8,164 nucleotides of DNA from JBFWIL01 sp050256015 (GTDB taxonomy: Bacteria > Bacteroidota > Bacteroidia > Bacteroidales > Prolixibacteraceae), in NCBI GenBank assembly GCA_050256015.1, contig JBFWIL010000110.1, positions 1-8,164 of the forward strand, given 5' to 3'. Shown here one piece after another: positions 1-5,649 of this stretch (position 1 is its first letter; every line of letters begins with the position of its first letter). The notes beneath the pieces were generated by a model. That model was not told where the DNA came from. It did not search any database and saw only the letters and a program-made list of their open reading frames with translations. Made by a program: the position numbers and the translations under genes.

Positions 1-1
1 G

Positions 2-934
2 GAAATGGACCGAATGCAGGACGATGACGACCTGTTTGAAACCAAGTCGTTTGGTTTTAATCTGCAGGGGGTTATGAACATGGGCCGTATGATGAAATGG
101 GAAAGCTGGACCCGTACGTTTAACCTTCTGGGGCATGGTGGTGCCGGCTTTGCCAAAATGGATTATGATGTAAACGGTGTGGACGATGACTGGTATGGAA
201 GCCTGATAGGGGGGCTTACCCTTCAGGCCCGCTTGTCGCCGCGCGTATCACTTTATGCCGATGGTACGGCCAAGGGAAACTACAGGCAAAATTATGCTTT
301 TGACGGTGCCCCGGGCAATAGCAACCGTCCTGTGTTTTTCAGGGGAACCGTGGGTATCTCCGTTGCTTTGGGCGGGCATGCCGAACATGCCGACTGGTAT
401 CTGAGCGATGTGTCCCTGTCCGATGCATTTGGTACACGTGTAGGCGCTGTGGAATCGGAGCTGAATGATGTGCAGCAGGCCGGTCGTCAGCAGGCCGGCA
501 AAGTTGATGAACTGAGCCGTAAGATCGACGATCTTGATCGCAGGCTTGCCGGCGTTCCCTCAAGTGTGAAAGCCGATCCGGAAGAGATGATCGAAAAGCT
601 CATCAACGATGGTTATGTAAACCTGTTTTTCGACTTCAACAGTACCCGGATGAATGACCCTGTCAGCACTATTAACGTGCTGCGCACCTACCTGAATGCC
701 AATCCGGATGTGACGGTTGAACTGAGAGGTTATGCCGACGAGCGGGGTACGGAAGCGTACAACCGGCAGTTGTCGAAAAAGCGTGCCGATGCCGTTGCCC
801 GGGCGCTTATAAATGCCGGTGTTGAGGCTTCCCGCCTGGATGCTGTTGGTATGGGCGAAGACATCAGCATCGACTCCGACGCAGCCGAAGCATACCAGCT
901 GGCCAGGAGAGTGTCTTTTGTGATCCGGAAATAA
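2..934 (+). CDS. OmpA-family outer-membrane protein, 3' part
   Basis: Outer-membrane beta-barrel protein with a C-terminal OmpA domain that binds peptidoglycan and so ties the outer membrane to the cell wall. The frame is open at the left edge, so the ATG at base 5 is probably internal and the signal peptide and first strands are missing. Counting from that ATG, residues 12-125 alternate like barrel strands, and residues 30-50 resemble Bacteroides OmpA proteins. Residues 147-185 look like a coiled-coil linker. Residues 205-309 are the OmpA domain, with GYADERG (242-248) and YNRQLSKKRA (252-261). D245 and R260 stand 15 apart, as do the peptidoglycan-contacting Asp and Arg of E. coli OmpA. The stop is TAA 932-934. 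The next gene starts 158 bases on, so it is probably a separate transcription unit. Family assignment is secure; the exact paralogue is not. Confidence 0.93.
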   Translation, partial: EMDRMQDDDDLFETKSFGFNLQGVMNMGRMMKWESWTRTFNLLGHGGAGFAKMDYDVNGVDDDWYGSLIGGLTLQARLSPRVSLYADGTAKGNYRQNYAFDGAPGNSNRPVFFRGTVGISVALGGHAEHADWYLSDVSLSDAFGTRVGAVESELNDVQQAGRQQAGKVDELSRKIDDLDRRLAGVPSSVKADPEEMIEKLINDGYVNLFFDFNSTRMNDPVSTINVLRTYLNANPDVTVELRGYADERGTEAYNRQLSKKRADAVARALINAGVEASRLDAVGMGEDISIDSDAAEAYQLARRVSFVIRK

Positions 935-952
935 ACCGGAATTTTTATTTTG
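924..952 (+). terminator. possible weak terminator after the OmpA gene
   Basis: TCCGG (924-928) can pair with CCGGA (936-940) around a 7-base A-rich loop that contains the stop codon. ATTTTTATTTTG follows at once. The 5-bp stem is short for an intrinsic terminator, so this is only plausible. No better hairpin with a T run was seen before the next gene. Confidence 0.35.
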
Positions 953-961
953 TTAGTTCTG

Positions 962-990
962 TTTGGTTCGCTATCTTGTTGTGATATTTG
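962..990 (+). promoter_or_regulatory. candidate promoter for the histidine kinase
   Basis: TTTG at 962-965 stands 19 bases before TATTTG at 985-990, close to the Bacteroidota layout of a -33 TTTG and a -7 TAnnTTTG. The -7 part is imperfect because it lacks the two spacer bases. It is the best candidate I see in the 158-base gap and would give a leader of roughly 95 bases. Confidence 0.27.
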
Positions 991-1079
991 TTTTTTGAAC
1001 TGCAAATCCATCCATTTAATCCGGGTGTGTCCCGGGGGCGGGTCCTGGCGGAACAGTTTCAGGGCATACATGAATTCAC

Positions 1080-1084
1080 AGGAG
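1080..1084 (+). promoter_or_regulatory. ribosome binding site deciding the kinase start
   Basis: AGGAG lies 8 bases before the ATG at 1093, a classical Shine-Dalgarno spacing and stronger than is usual in this phylum. It favours the ATG at 1093 over the in-frame ATG at 1105. Confidence 0.6.
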
Positions 1085-1092
1085 TGATCTAA

Positions 1093-2913
1093 ATGCTGAT
1101 TATTATGAACAGGAGAGACCGGAGGCGGTATTATTTTCGTTATTTTATTATTCTTTGTGTCATCATATTTTTGTCGCTCACCCTGTTCTTTTTTGCCGGA
1201 ATCCGGTTCCTGGAGATGCAAAAGATCAGCGAACTTAAGGAAGAACAGCACCGAAAAGTGTTGTCCGAGCAGTATTTTTTTGAACATACATTCAGAGAGT
1301 CGGTTTATGATTTGAAAGTCATGGCAGACAATTTGCTTTTCCGGGAGGTAATAACGGGAAACAATAAGGATGAGATGATGAGGGCGTATCTGGAAGGACT
1401 GGTTACCGACCTGCTCCGGCAAAAAAGGAATTATTACCAGTTTCGTTTTCTCAATAAGGAAGGGGCCGAGGTTTTCCGGATGGAAAGGGAACAAGGAATG
1501 CCGGTAATGGTTCCGCCCGACAGATTACAGGATAAGAGCAGGCGTTATTATTTCAGGGAGGCAATAAAGCTGGAGGAAGGAAGTATTTATGTTTCTCCTT
1601 TTGATCTGAATGTTGAAAATGAAGAACTGGAAAAGCCCTTACGTCCCATGATTCGTATATGCACTCCGGTTTTTTACAGTGAAGAAAAAATAGGGATCAA
1701 TGTGCTGAACTGCGATGGTTCCTCTCTGCTTGCAGCCTTCCAGGGAAAAGCCAGTCAGGGAACGGGGGGCAGCTACCTGCTTAATCGCGACGGATACTTC
1801 TTAAGCGCTCCCGACTCCCTGCTTGCATGGGGGTTTATGTTCCCCGGCAGGACAGGGACCCGGATCTCCGATGTATTCGGAACAGATGCCGGCCTGATTG
1901 AGAAGACGGCTCAGGGGCAGTTTAAGACAGAAAACGGATTGTATACCGTTGCAACCATATATCCGTTTGGAAAAGCCGGATTGGGAGAAGAAGCTTTGAT
2001 GCCGAAGCAGGATTACTCCTGGAAGCTTCTTTCATTTGTTCCTGAGAGCAAAATGTCGTTTGCTTTTTTTATGCCTTCATACAGCCTTTGGCTGTTTTAC
2101 CTTTTTGCCCTGCTTGTGGGAGGTGTGTTTGCTTCTTTTTATTCGAGGCTGGCAGTTCGTAAATACCAGGCCATGCAGGATCTGGTTCAATCCGAAAAGA
2201 ATCTCAGGGAGGCCAACCGGGTTAAAAATCAGTTTTTTTCCATACTTTCTCATGATCTGAAAAATATTTCGGGCTCGCTGTCTTCTTATCTGGAGTTAAT
2301 TTGTGACGGATACGATTCGTTTGAGCCGGAGGAGAGAAAAACGCATTTGGATACGGTGGCTCATGCCGCATCCATGCTTACCCGTTTGCTTTACGATATT
2401 CTTGAATGGGCCCGACTGCAACAGGATAAGGTGAAAATTAAGCCGGAAGAACTGGATGTGGCGGTTTTGTTCGAAGAGCAGAAAAATCAGAAGGCATTGG
2501 CCCTGACCAAGAAAGAGTTGATGCTTGAGTTAAGTGTGGAAGCCGGTTTGAAAGTATTTGCCGATCAGCATATGGTAAAGACTATTCTGCGTAATTTGCT
2601 GGACAATGCTGTTAAATTTTCCTTCCGGGGAGGGCGGATTGTTTTGTCGGGCGTGCGGATAGCCGATGAAACAGAATTCCGGGTTACCGATTTCGGCACG
2701 GGTATGGACGAAACAAAGCGAAAGCGGATTTTTGATCTGGATGCCCGTGTGCAGATGCCGGGAACAGAGCAGGAAGAAGGCACCGGTTTCGGACTGAAGC
2801 TGGTGCTGGAGCTGGTCCGGAAGAATAAGGGGTCGCTGCATGTTGAAAGCGAGCCCGGAAGAGGATCCTGTTTCATTGTCCGGCTTCCGGCTTGTTCGGG
2901 CCTTTCTGTCTAG
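1093..2913 (+). CDS. membrane sensor histidine kinase with Cache-like sensor domain
   Basis: Two-component sensor kinase of 606 residues that autophosphorylates on a histidine in response to a periplasmic signal. It has a short basic N-terminus, a first membrane helix at about 16-38, a periplasmic domain at 39-328, a second helix at about 329-350, and then the kinase core. The periplasmic stretch around FRFLNKEGAEVFRM (117-130) is typical of Cache-type small-ligand sensors. The second helix runs through a short linker (351-379) straight into HisKA, with no HAMP or PAS domain recognised. The H box is FFSILSHDLKN with H387 as phospho-acceptor. The N box is RNLLDNAVKF (500-509), G1 is DFGTGM (533-538) and G2 is GTGFGLKL (563-570), so the core looks catalytically intact. 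There is no receiver domain and no adjacent response regulator, so it is an orphan kinase here and its signal is unknown. It ends in a stop codon that overlaps the stop of the convergent capD-like gene. Confidence 0.93.
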   Translation: MLIIMNRRDRRRYYFRYFIILCVIIFLSLTLFFFAGIRFLEMQKISELKEEQHRKVLSEQYFFEHTFRESVYDLKVMADNLLFREVITGNNKDEMMRAYLEGLVTDLLRQKRNYYQFRFLNKEGAEVFRMEREQGMPVMVPPDRLQDKSRRYYFREAIKLEEGSIYVSPFDLNVENEELEKPLRPMIRICTPVFYSEEKIGINVLNCDGSSLLAAFQGKASQGTGGSYLLNRDGYFLSAPDSLLAWGFMFPGRTGTRISDVFGTDAGLIEKTAQGQFKTENGLYTVATIYPFGKAGLGEEALMPKQDYSWKLLSFVPESKMSFAFFMPSYSLWLFYLFALLVGGVFASFYSRLAVRKYQAMQDLVQSEKNLREANRVKNQFFSILSHDLKNISGSLSSYLELICDGYDSFEPEERKTHLDTVAHAASMLTRLLYDILEWARLQQDKVKIKPEELDVAVLFEEQKNQKALALTKKELMLELSVEAGLKVFADQHMVKTILRNLLDNAVKFSFRGGRIVLSGVRIADETEFRVTDFGTGMDETKRKRIFDLDARVQMPGTEQEEGTGFGLKLVLELVRKNKGSLHVESEPGRGSCFIVRLPACSGLSV

Positions 2914-4835
2914 TCGGGCACTGCGGTCATGGTCATATCCATTTCGCAATATTCCGAGTTTTTTGAGATAAACTCGGGTACCAGTTTTTTCATACGGCTT
3001 ACAAGCTGTCCGGAGTTTTCGCTCTGGCTTGCCTTAAGCAGTTCTTCTATGGCAGGTTTCACCAGTTCGAAGTTGTGGGGGCGCACCAGTGCTGTTTTGA
3101 TTTTCGGGTGGTGTGTGTAAATGGTGTTTTCCTCATCGGCCAGCAGTTCCTCGTAGAGTTTTTCTCCCGGGCGCAGTCCGGTAAATACTATGGGGATATC
3201 TTCTTCCGGTTTGAGTCCGGCCAGGCTGATCATTTTCACAGCCAGATCATAGATTTTCACCGGGTCGCCCATGTCGAAAACGTATATCTCTCCCCCGTGT
3301 CCCATGAAGCCGGCTTCCAGCACCAGCTGGCAGGCTTCGGGGATGGTCATGAAGTAACGGATAATATCCGGATGCGTCACGGTAACCGGTCCGCCGGCAG
3401 CAATCTGCCTGCGGAAGAGTGGGACCACCGATCCGTTTGAACCCAGCACATTCCCGAAGCGGGTGGTGATAAACTGGGTGTCCGTTTTGCCCGACTGGGC
3501 GATCGACTGGATATAGATTTCGCAGATCCGTTTGGAGGCGCCCATCACGTTGGTCGGGTTCACAGCCTTGTCGGTCGAGATCATCACGAATTTTTTCACC
3601 CCGTATTTCATTGCCAGGTCGGCCAGCAGCTTTGTTCCTCCGATGTTAACCCTTACGGCCTCGTAGGGTGAGGCTTCCATCAGAGGTACATGTTTATATG
3701 CTGCGGCATTAAAAACGTATTGTGGCCGGAATTCTTCAAACACCCAGCGCATGCGTACTGGGTCGCTCACTGAGGCCACCACCACTTTAAAGCGTGCATT
3801 ATCCTGGCTTTTCAGCAGTTCGTTTTGCAGGTCGTAGAGGGCCGATTCGGCCTGGTCGAGCATGATTACCTTCTTGCAGGCAAAGTCCATCAGCTGGCGG
3901 ACAATTTCCGCGCCGATCGATCCTGCCGCGCCGGTAACCAGAATCGTCTTATCTATCAGTCCGGCAGCCACCGTATCCAGATTCAGCCAGATCGGATCGC
4001 GTCCCAGCAGATCTTCGATGTTGATCTCCTGAATTTGTCTGGCGCTGAATTTTCCCCCAATCCATTCTTTTACCGGCGGTACCTGGCGCACGGTAATGCC
4101 GGCTTCCAGGCAGCGGTCAAAAAGCTTTTTTTTACGGTTGGCGCTGATCCGGTCTCGTTTTACAGCCAAAAGCACCTCGGTTACCTTTTTTGTATTAATG
4201 ATTTTATCGAATGCCTGGTCTTCAGAGTAAATTTGTTTTCCCGCCAGTTGTTTCCCTTCCAGCGATTTTTTGTCGTCAATAAAACCCACCACGCGTATCT
4301 TGGAAAGCGTATCGCTTTCCAGCACGCTCAGAGCCAGCTGGCCCATTTGTCCCGCCCCGAAGATCAATGCAGAACGTTGTCCTTCCCGCGGATTCATGTA
4401 GGCCTGGTAAACCGACCTGATTACCAGCCGGAAGCCAATGAGTGCCATAAAGCAGATTACCCCGTGGATCAGGGTTACGGAGTAAGGAATGACGCATTCT
4501 CCGGTAATAAGAACAACATGGGTCAGGCAGGCCGCTGCCATGGCGATAATTCCTCCGGTAAGCACGGCCAGGAATAGTTTAAAAAAGTCTTCAATGGATG
4601 AATGACGGAGTATGCCTCGGTATGAGCCGAAAACGAGAAAGCTCAGCAAGTAAACCGGAAGGATGAAAAGAAGCTGAATCAGTACTTCCTTCAGGGAAAT
4701 CAGGCTGATATTTAAGTTGTAGCGCAAGATGCTGGCTGCAAGAAAGGAAAGTGCCACCAGGATAAGATCGCTCAGCAGAACCAGTTTTCTGGGCAGGCTA
4801 TGTTTTTTAAAAATGTTCCGGATGGCCGTACTCAT
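2910..4835 (-). CDS. membrane nucleotide-sugar 4,6-dehydratase, CapD/WbpM/FlaA1 long form
   Basis: Polysaccharide biosynthesis enzyme of 641 residues, the usual length for the long membrane-bound form. Relatives (WbpM, PglF) remove water from UDP-GlcNAc to give UDP-4-keto-6-deoxy-HexNAc, the entry to deoxy-amino sugars of capsule, O-antigen or glycoprotein glycans. Four hydrophobic helices lie at about 18-37, 50-71, 82-102 and 115-137. A first Rossmann nucleotide-binding region has GAGQMG (160-165). The catalytic SDR domain starts at TGAAGSIG (301-308). Conserved parts include NAAAYKHVPL (376-385), STDKAVNPTNVMGASK (420-435) and LRPGEKLYEEL (554-564). M431 sits where most SDR enzymes have the catalytic Tyr; this Met with K435 is the Ser-Met-Lys arrangement known for long-form WbpM, so it is not a lesion. 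The start ATG has no clear Shine-Dalgarno. The exact sugar product cannot be told. No glycosyltransferase or flippase genes are in view. Confidence 0.93.
   Translation of the reverse strand: MSTAIRNIFKKHSLPRKLVLLSDLILVALSFLAASILRYNLNISLISLKEVLIQLLFILPVYLLSFLVFGSYRGILRHSSIEDFFKLFLAVLTGGIIAMAAACLTHVVLITGECVIPYSVTLIHGVICFMALIGFRLVIRSVYQAYMNPREGQRSALIFGAGQMGQLALSVLESDTLSKIRVVGFIDDKKSLEGKQLAGKQIYSEDQAFDKIINTKKVTEVLLAVKRDRISANRKKKLFDRCLEAGITVRQVPPVKEWIGGKFSARQIQEINIEDLLGRDPIWLNLDTVAAGLIDKTILVTGAAGSIGAEIVRQLMDFACKKVIMLDQAESALYDLQNELLKSQDNARFKVVVASVSDPVRMRWVFEEFRPQYVFNAAAYKHVPLMEASPYEAVRVNIGGTKLLADLAMKYGVKKFVMISTDKAVNPTNVMGASKRICEIYIQSIAQSGKTDTQFITTRFGNVLGSNGSVVPLFRRQIAAGGPVTVTHPDIIRYFMTIPEACQLVLEAGFMGHGGEIYVFDMGDPVKIYDLAVKMISLAGLKPEEDIPIVFTGLRPGEKLYEELLADEENTIYTHHPKIKTALVRPHNFELVKPAIEELLKASQSENSGQLVSRMKKLVPEFISKNSEYCEMDMTMTAVPD
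2954..2990 (+). terminator. possible kinase terminator inside the convergent gene's 3' end
   Basis: CCGAGTT (2954-2960) and AACTCGG (2971-2977) form a perfect 7-bp stem with a 10-base loop. A run of six T follows at 2985-2990, seven bases after the stem. Read on the plus strand this could end the kinase transcript about 75 bases past its stop, within sequence that codes on the other strand for the last 20-odd residues of the dehydratase. The gap between stem and T run weakens the case. Confidence 0.35.
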
Positions 4836-4921
4836 ACAAGCATAGGTTTAAAATAACGATCAACATGATCCTGTCCTAAGAGTCATTTGCCGGCAATTGC
4901 GACAGTGTTTTTTTCCAGTCC

Positions 4922-4929
4922 CAAAGGTA
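4922..4929 (-). promoter_or_regulatory. -7 promoter motif for the dehydratase gene
   Basis: Read on the minus strand this is TACCTTTG, a full match to the Bacteroidota -7 consensus TAnnTTTG, 87 bases before the start codon. I see no TTTG at the expected -33 distance, so the promoter rests on the -7 element alone. Its position would give a leader of about 80 bases. Confidence 0.45.
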
Positions 4930-5041
4930 TAAAAATACTTGGTAACTTTATTCAGTAATTTTTCGTGTTTAACGTACAATCTGATTAAAAGTTTACTTTA
5001 ACATGAAAATGAGTCAGTTTTGTAATGGTATTTTAATATCA

Positions 5042-5220
5042 GTTTACCTGGCGATCTTTCAAATAATAGGCATCAATCCGATCTTGTACATTCTCCAATA
5101 AATTTCCTCTTCCCTGATAAATTTGCCGGCCTCATCATTAAAAAACATCTACCTTTTTACTGACTGACGGTAATGAAACCCAATTGTCAGAACCAAAACG
5201 GCTAATATTTTTGCTTTCAT
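5042..5220 (-). pseudogene. decayed small gene with signal-peptide-like start
   Basis: An ATG at 5220-5218 opens a 23-residue frame, MKAKILAVLVLTIGF followed by HYRQSVKR and TAG, with the basic-then-hydrophobic look of a signal peptide. The frame reopens after the TAG as MFFNDEAGKFIREEE. Other frames add coding-like stretches: VSLPSVSKKVDVF before a run of six T (5142-5147), and NLLENVQDRIDAYYLKDRQVN near the end, stopping about 5039. Removing one T from the run would join KKVDVF to NDEAGKFIREE. I read this as a short exported-protein gene broken by several frameshifts, originally the next gene of the susC-susD operon. The family is not recognised, and chance composition cannot be ruled out. 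Confidence 0.4.
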
Positions 5221-5239
5221 CTGTTTATTTTTTTAATTT
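5218..5239 (-). repeat. 22-base leader repeat, copy 1 (decayed gene)
   Basis: These 22 bases, covering the start codon and the A-rich leader before it, are identical to 7060-7081 in front of susD. The similarity continues weakly into the coding sequence (MKAKIL against MKTAKYIL, with a 3-base gap). It may be a shared ribosome-binding leader kept in both genes, or the scar of a duplication. Confidence 0.75.
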
Positions 5240-5246
5240 AACTAAC

Positions 5247-5322
5247 TGCAATATGCGTATCATACGTCATCACTTTGAGACGCCTACCAACGGTATGGAA
5301 CCCGCCCTATGCAATATTGCGT
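5247..5322. repeat. near-direct repeat pair TGCAATAT(T)GCGT
   Basis: TGCAATATGCGT at 5247-5258 recurs as TGCAATATTGCGT at 5310-5322, differing by one base. The second copy contains the perfect palindrome GCAATATTGC (5311-5320). The first copy overlaps the palindrome CGTAT-C-ATACG (5256-5266). They could be protein-binding sites or the edges of a small insertion; the function is unknown. Confidence 0.4.
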
Positions 5323-5390
5323 GGGCCTGCTTAAAACGAATAACTTGAGAATATGCTGAATTTAAGCACTGCCCCGTGCCGAAAAACCGT

Positions 5391-5398
5391 TAATTTTG
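5391..5398 (+). promoter_or_regulatory. -7 promoter motif inside the inverted repeat loop
   Basis: TAATTTTG fits the Bacteroidota -7 consensus TAnnTTTG and points towards the broken frame at 5496. No TTTG is seen at the -33 position. Transcription from here would start near 5402-5406, beyond the left arm of the inverted repeat, so its RNA would lack the sequence able to pair with the right arm. Confidence 0.4.
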
Positions 5399-5405
5399 CG
5401 AGCCC

Positions 5406-5425
5406 GCATCCGGCAGTCAGGATGC
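5406..5425 (+). promoter_or_regulatory. small hairpin at the predicted 5' end of the leader
   Basis: GCATCC (5406-5411) and GGATGC (5420-5425) form a perfect 6-bp stem with an 8-base loop. It would lie at the very start of RNA made from the -7 motif at 5391, where a hairpin could stabilise the message. No T run follows, so it is not a terminator. Confidence 0.4.
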
Positions 5426-5495
5426 CGTAATAAGAAACCTTAAACTCCCAAAGACCAACGGCACGGGGCAATTTTTAATGCTTAAATTTAAGACT

Positions 5496-5590
5496 ATGAG
5501 TAAAATTAAGACAAAAAACGAAACTGTAAAACGGATTTAAGAATTTACCCTGAATCATGCATTTTAACGCATCACAGACCTGCAAAATAA
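5496..5590 (+). pseudogene. broken short reading frame, possible transposase start
   Basis: ATG at 5496 reads MSKIKTKNETVKRI and stops at 5538-5540. A different frame (shift near 5528) continues KTDLRIYPESCILTHHRPAK to a stop at 5588-5590, so one indel would give a joined reading of about 31 residues. The lysine-rich opening loosely recalls the first residues of some Bacteroidota transposases, but no transposase domain or catalytic residue is present and I cannot assign a family. The call rests mainly on the inverted repeat and promoter motif in front of it. It may instead be non-coding. Confidence 0.3.
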
Positions 5591-5649
5591 TAACACAATT
5601 CGCCGAATATAATCATTTTAAATCGTTGTTTTTAGAAAATCAGCAGAAC

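Larger units (their letters stand above)
5359..5488. repeat. interrupted inverted repeat, 10 + 12 bp arms
   Basis: AATTTAAGCA (5359-5368) pairs perfectly with TGCTTAAATT (5479-5488), and TGCCCCGTGCCG (5370-5381) pairs perfectly with CGGCACGGGGCA (5459-5470). The arms are broken by one base on the left and eight on the right, and enclose 77 bases. Inside lie a -7 promoter motif (5391-5398) and a small hairpin (5406-5425). A start codon stands 8 bases beyond the right arm. The arrangement resembles one end of an insertion sequence whose outside half masks the transposase start in read-through RNA. A 130-base miniature element is the alternative, but no clear target duplication flanks it. Confidence 0.7.
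4836..5649. other. gene-poor boundary region with gene debris and inverted repeats
   Basis: No intact gene of normal length is visible on either strand. From the dehydratase side it holds the dehydratase leader and -7 motif (to about 4930), and an AT-rich stretch with nothing recognisable (4930-5040). A decayed minus-strand frame headed by a susD-like leader follows (5042-5239). Next come a small palindrome and a near-direct repeat (5247-5322), then an interrupted inverted repeat with an internal promoter motif (5359-5488) and a broken plus-strand frame (5496-5590). The last 60 bases before the susD stop are AT-rich with no clear terminator. The mixture suggests past insertion and deletion. 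Confidence 0.7.

Noticed and set aside
1021..1035. CCGGG-TGTGT-CCCGG hairpin before the kinase gene
   Set aside because: The stem is only 5 bp and G-rich sequence, not a T run, follows, so it is not a convincing terminator. It could be a leader structure, but nothing supports a role.
730..1494. 254-codon open frame on the minus strand
   Set aside because: It lies antisense to the end of the OmpA domain and the start of the kinase, both well supported by conserved motifs. Its translation shows no domain.
3668..3774. Catalytic Tyr replaced by Met in the dehydratase as a possible inactivating change (M431, codon in the 3540s)
   Set aside because: Long-form WbpM-type enzymes naturally have Met at this place within a Ser-Met-Lys arrangement, so it is a family trait and not a lesion.
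3825..4577. 250-codon open frame on the plus strand
   Set aside because: It is antisense to the middle of the dehydratase, whose Rossmann motifs and membrane helices are clear. It is a shadow of a well-conserved gene.
5370..5480. Intrinsic terminator formed by the 12-bp GC-rich arms followed by ATTTTT
   Set aside because: The T run looks right, but the loop would be 77 bases, too long for normal termination. The T run is also within the bulge between the two pairs of arms.
5553..5574. Hairpin ATGC/GCAT in the region after the susD stop as its terminator
   Set aside because: Only 4 bp pair and no T run follows on the minus strand. No clear terminator for susD was found.
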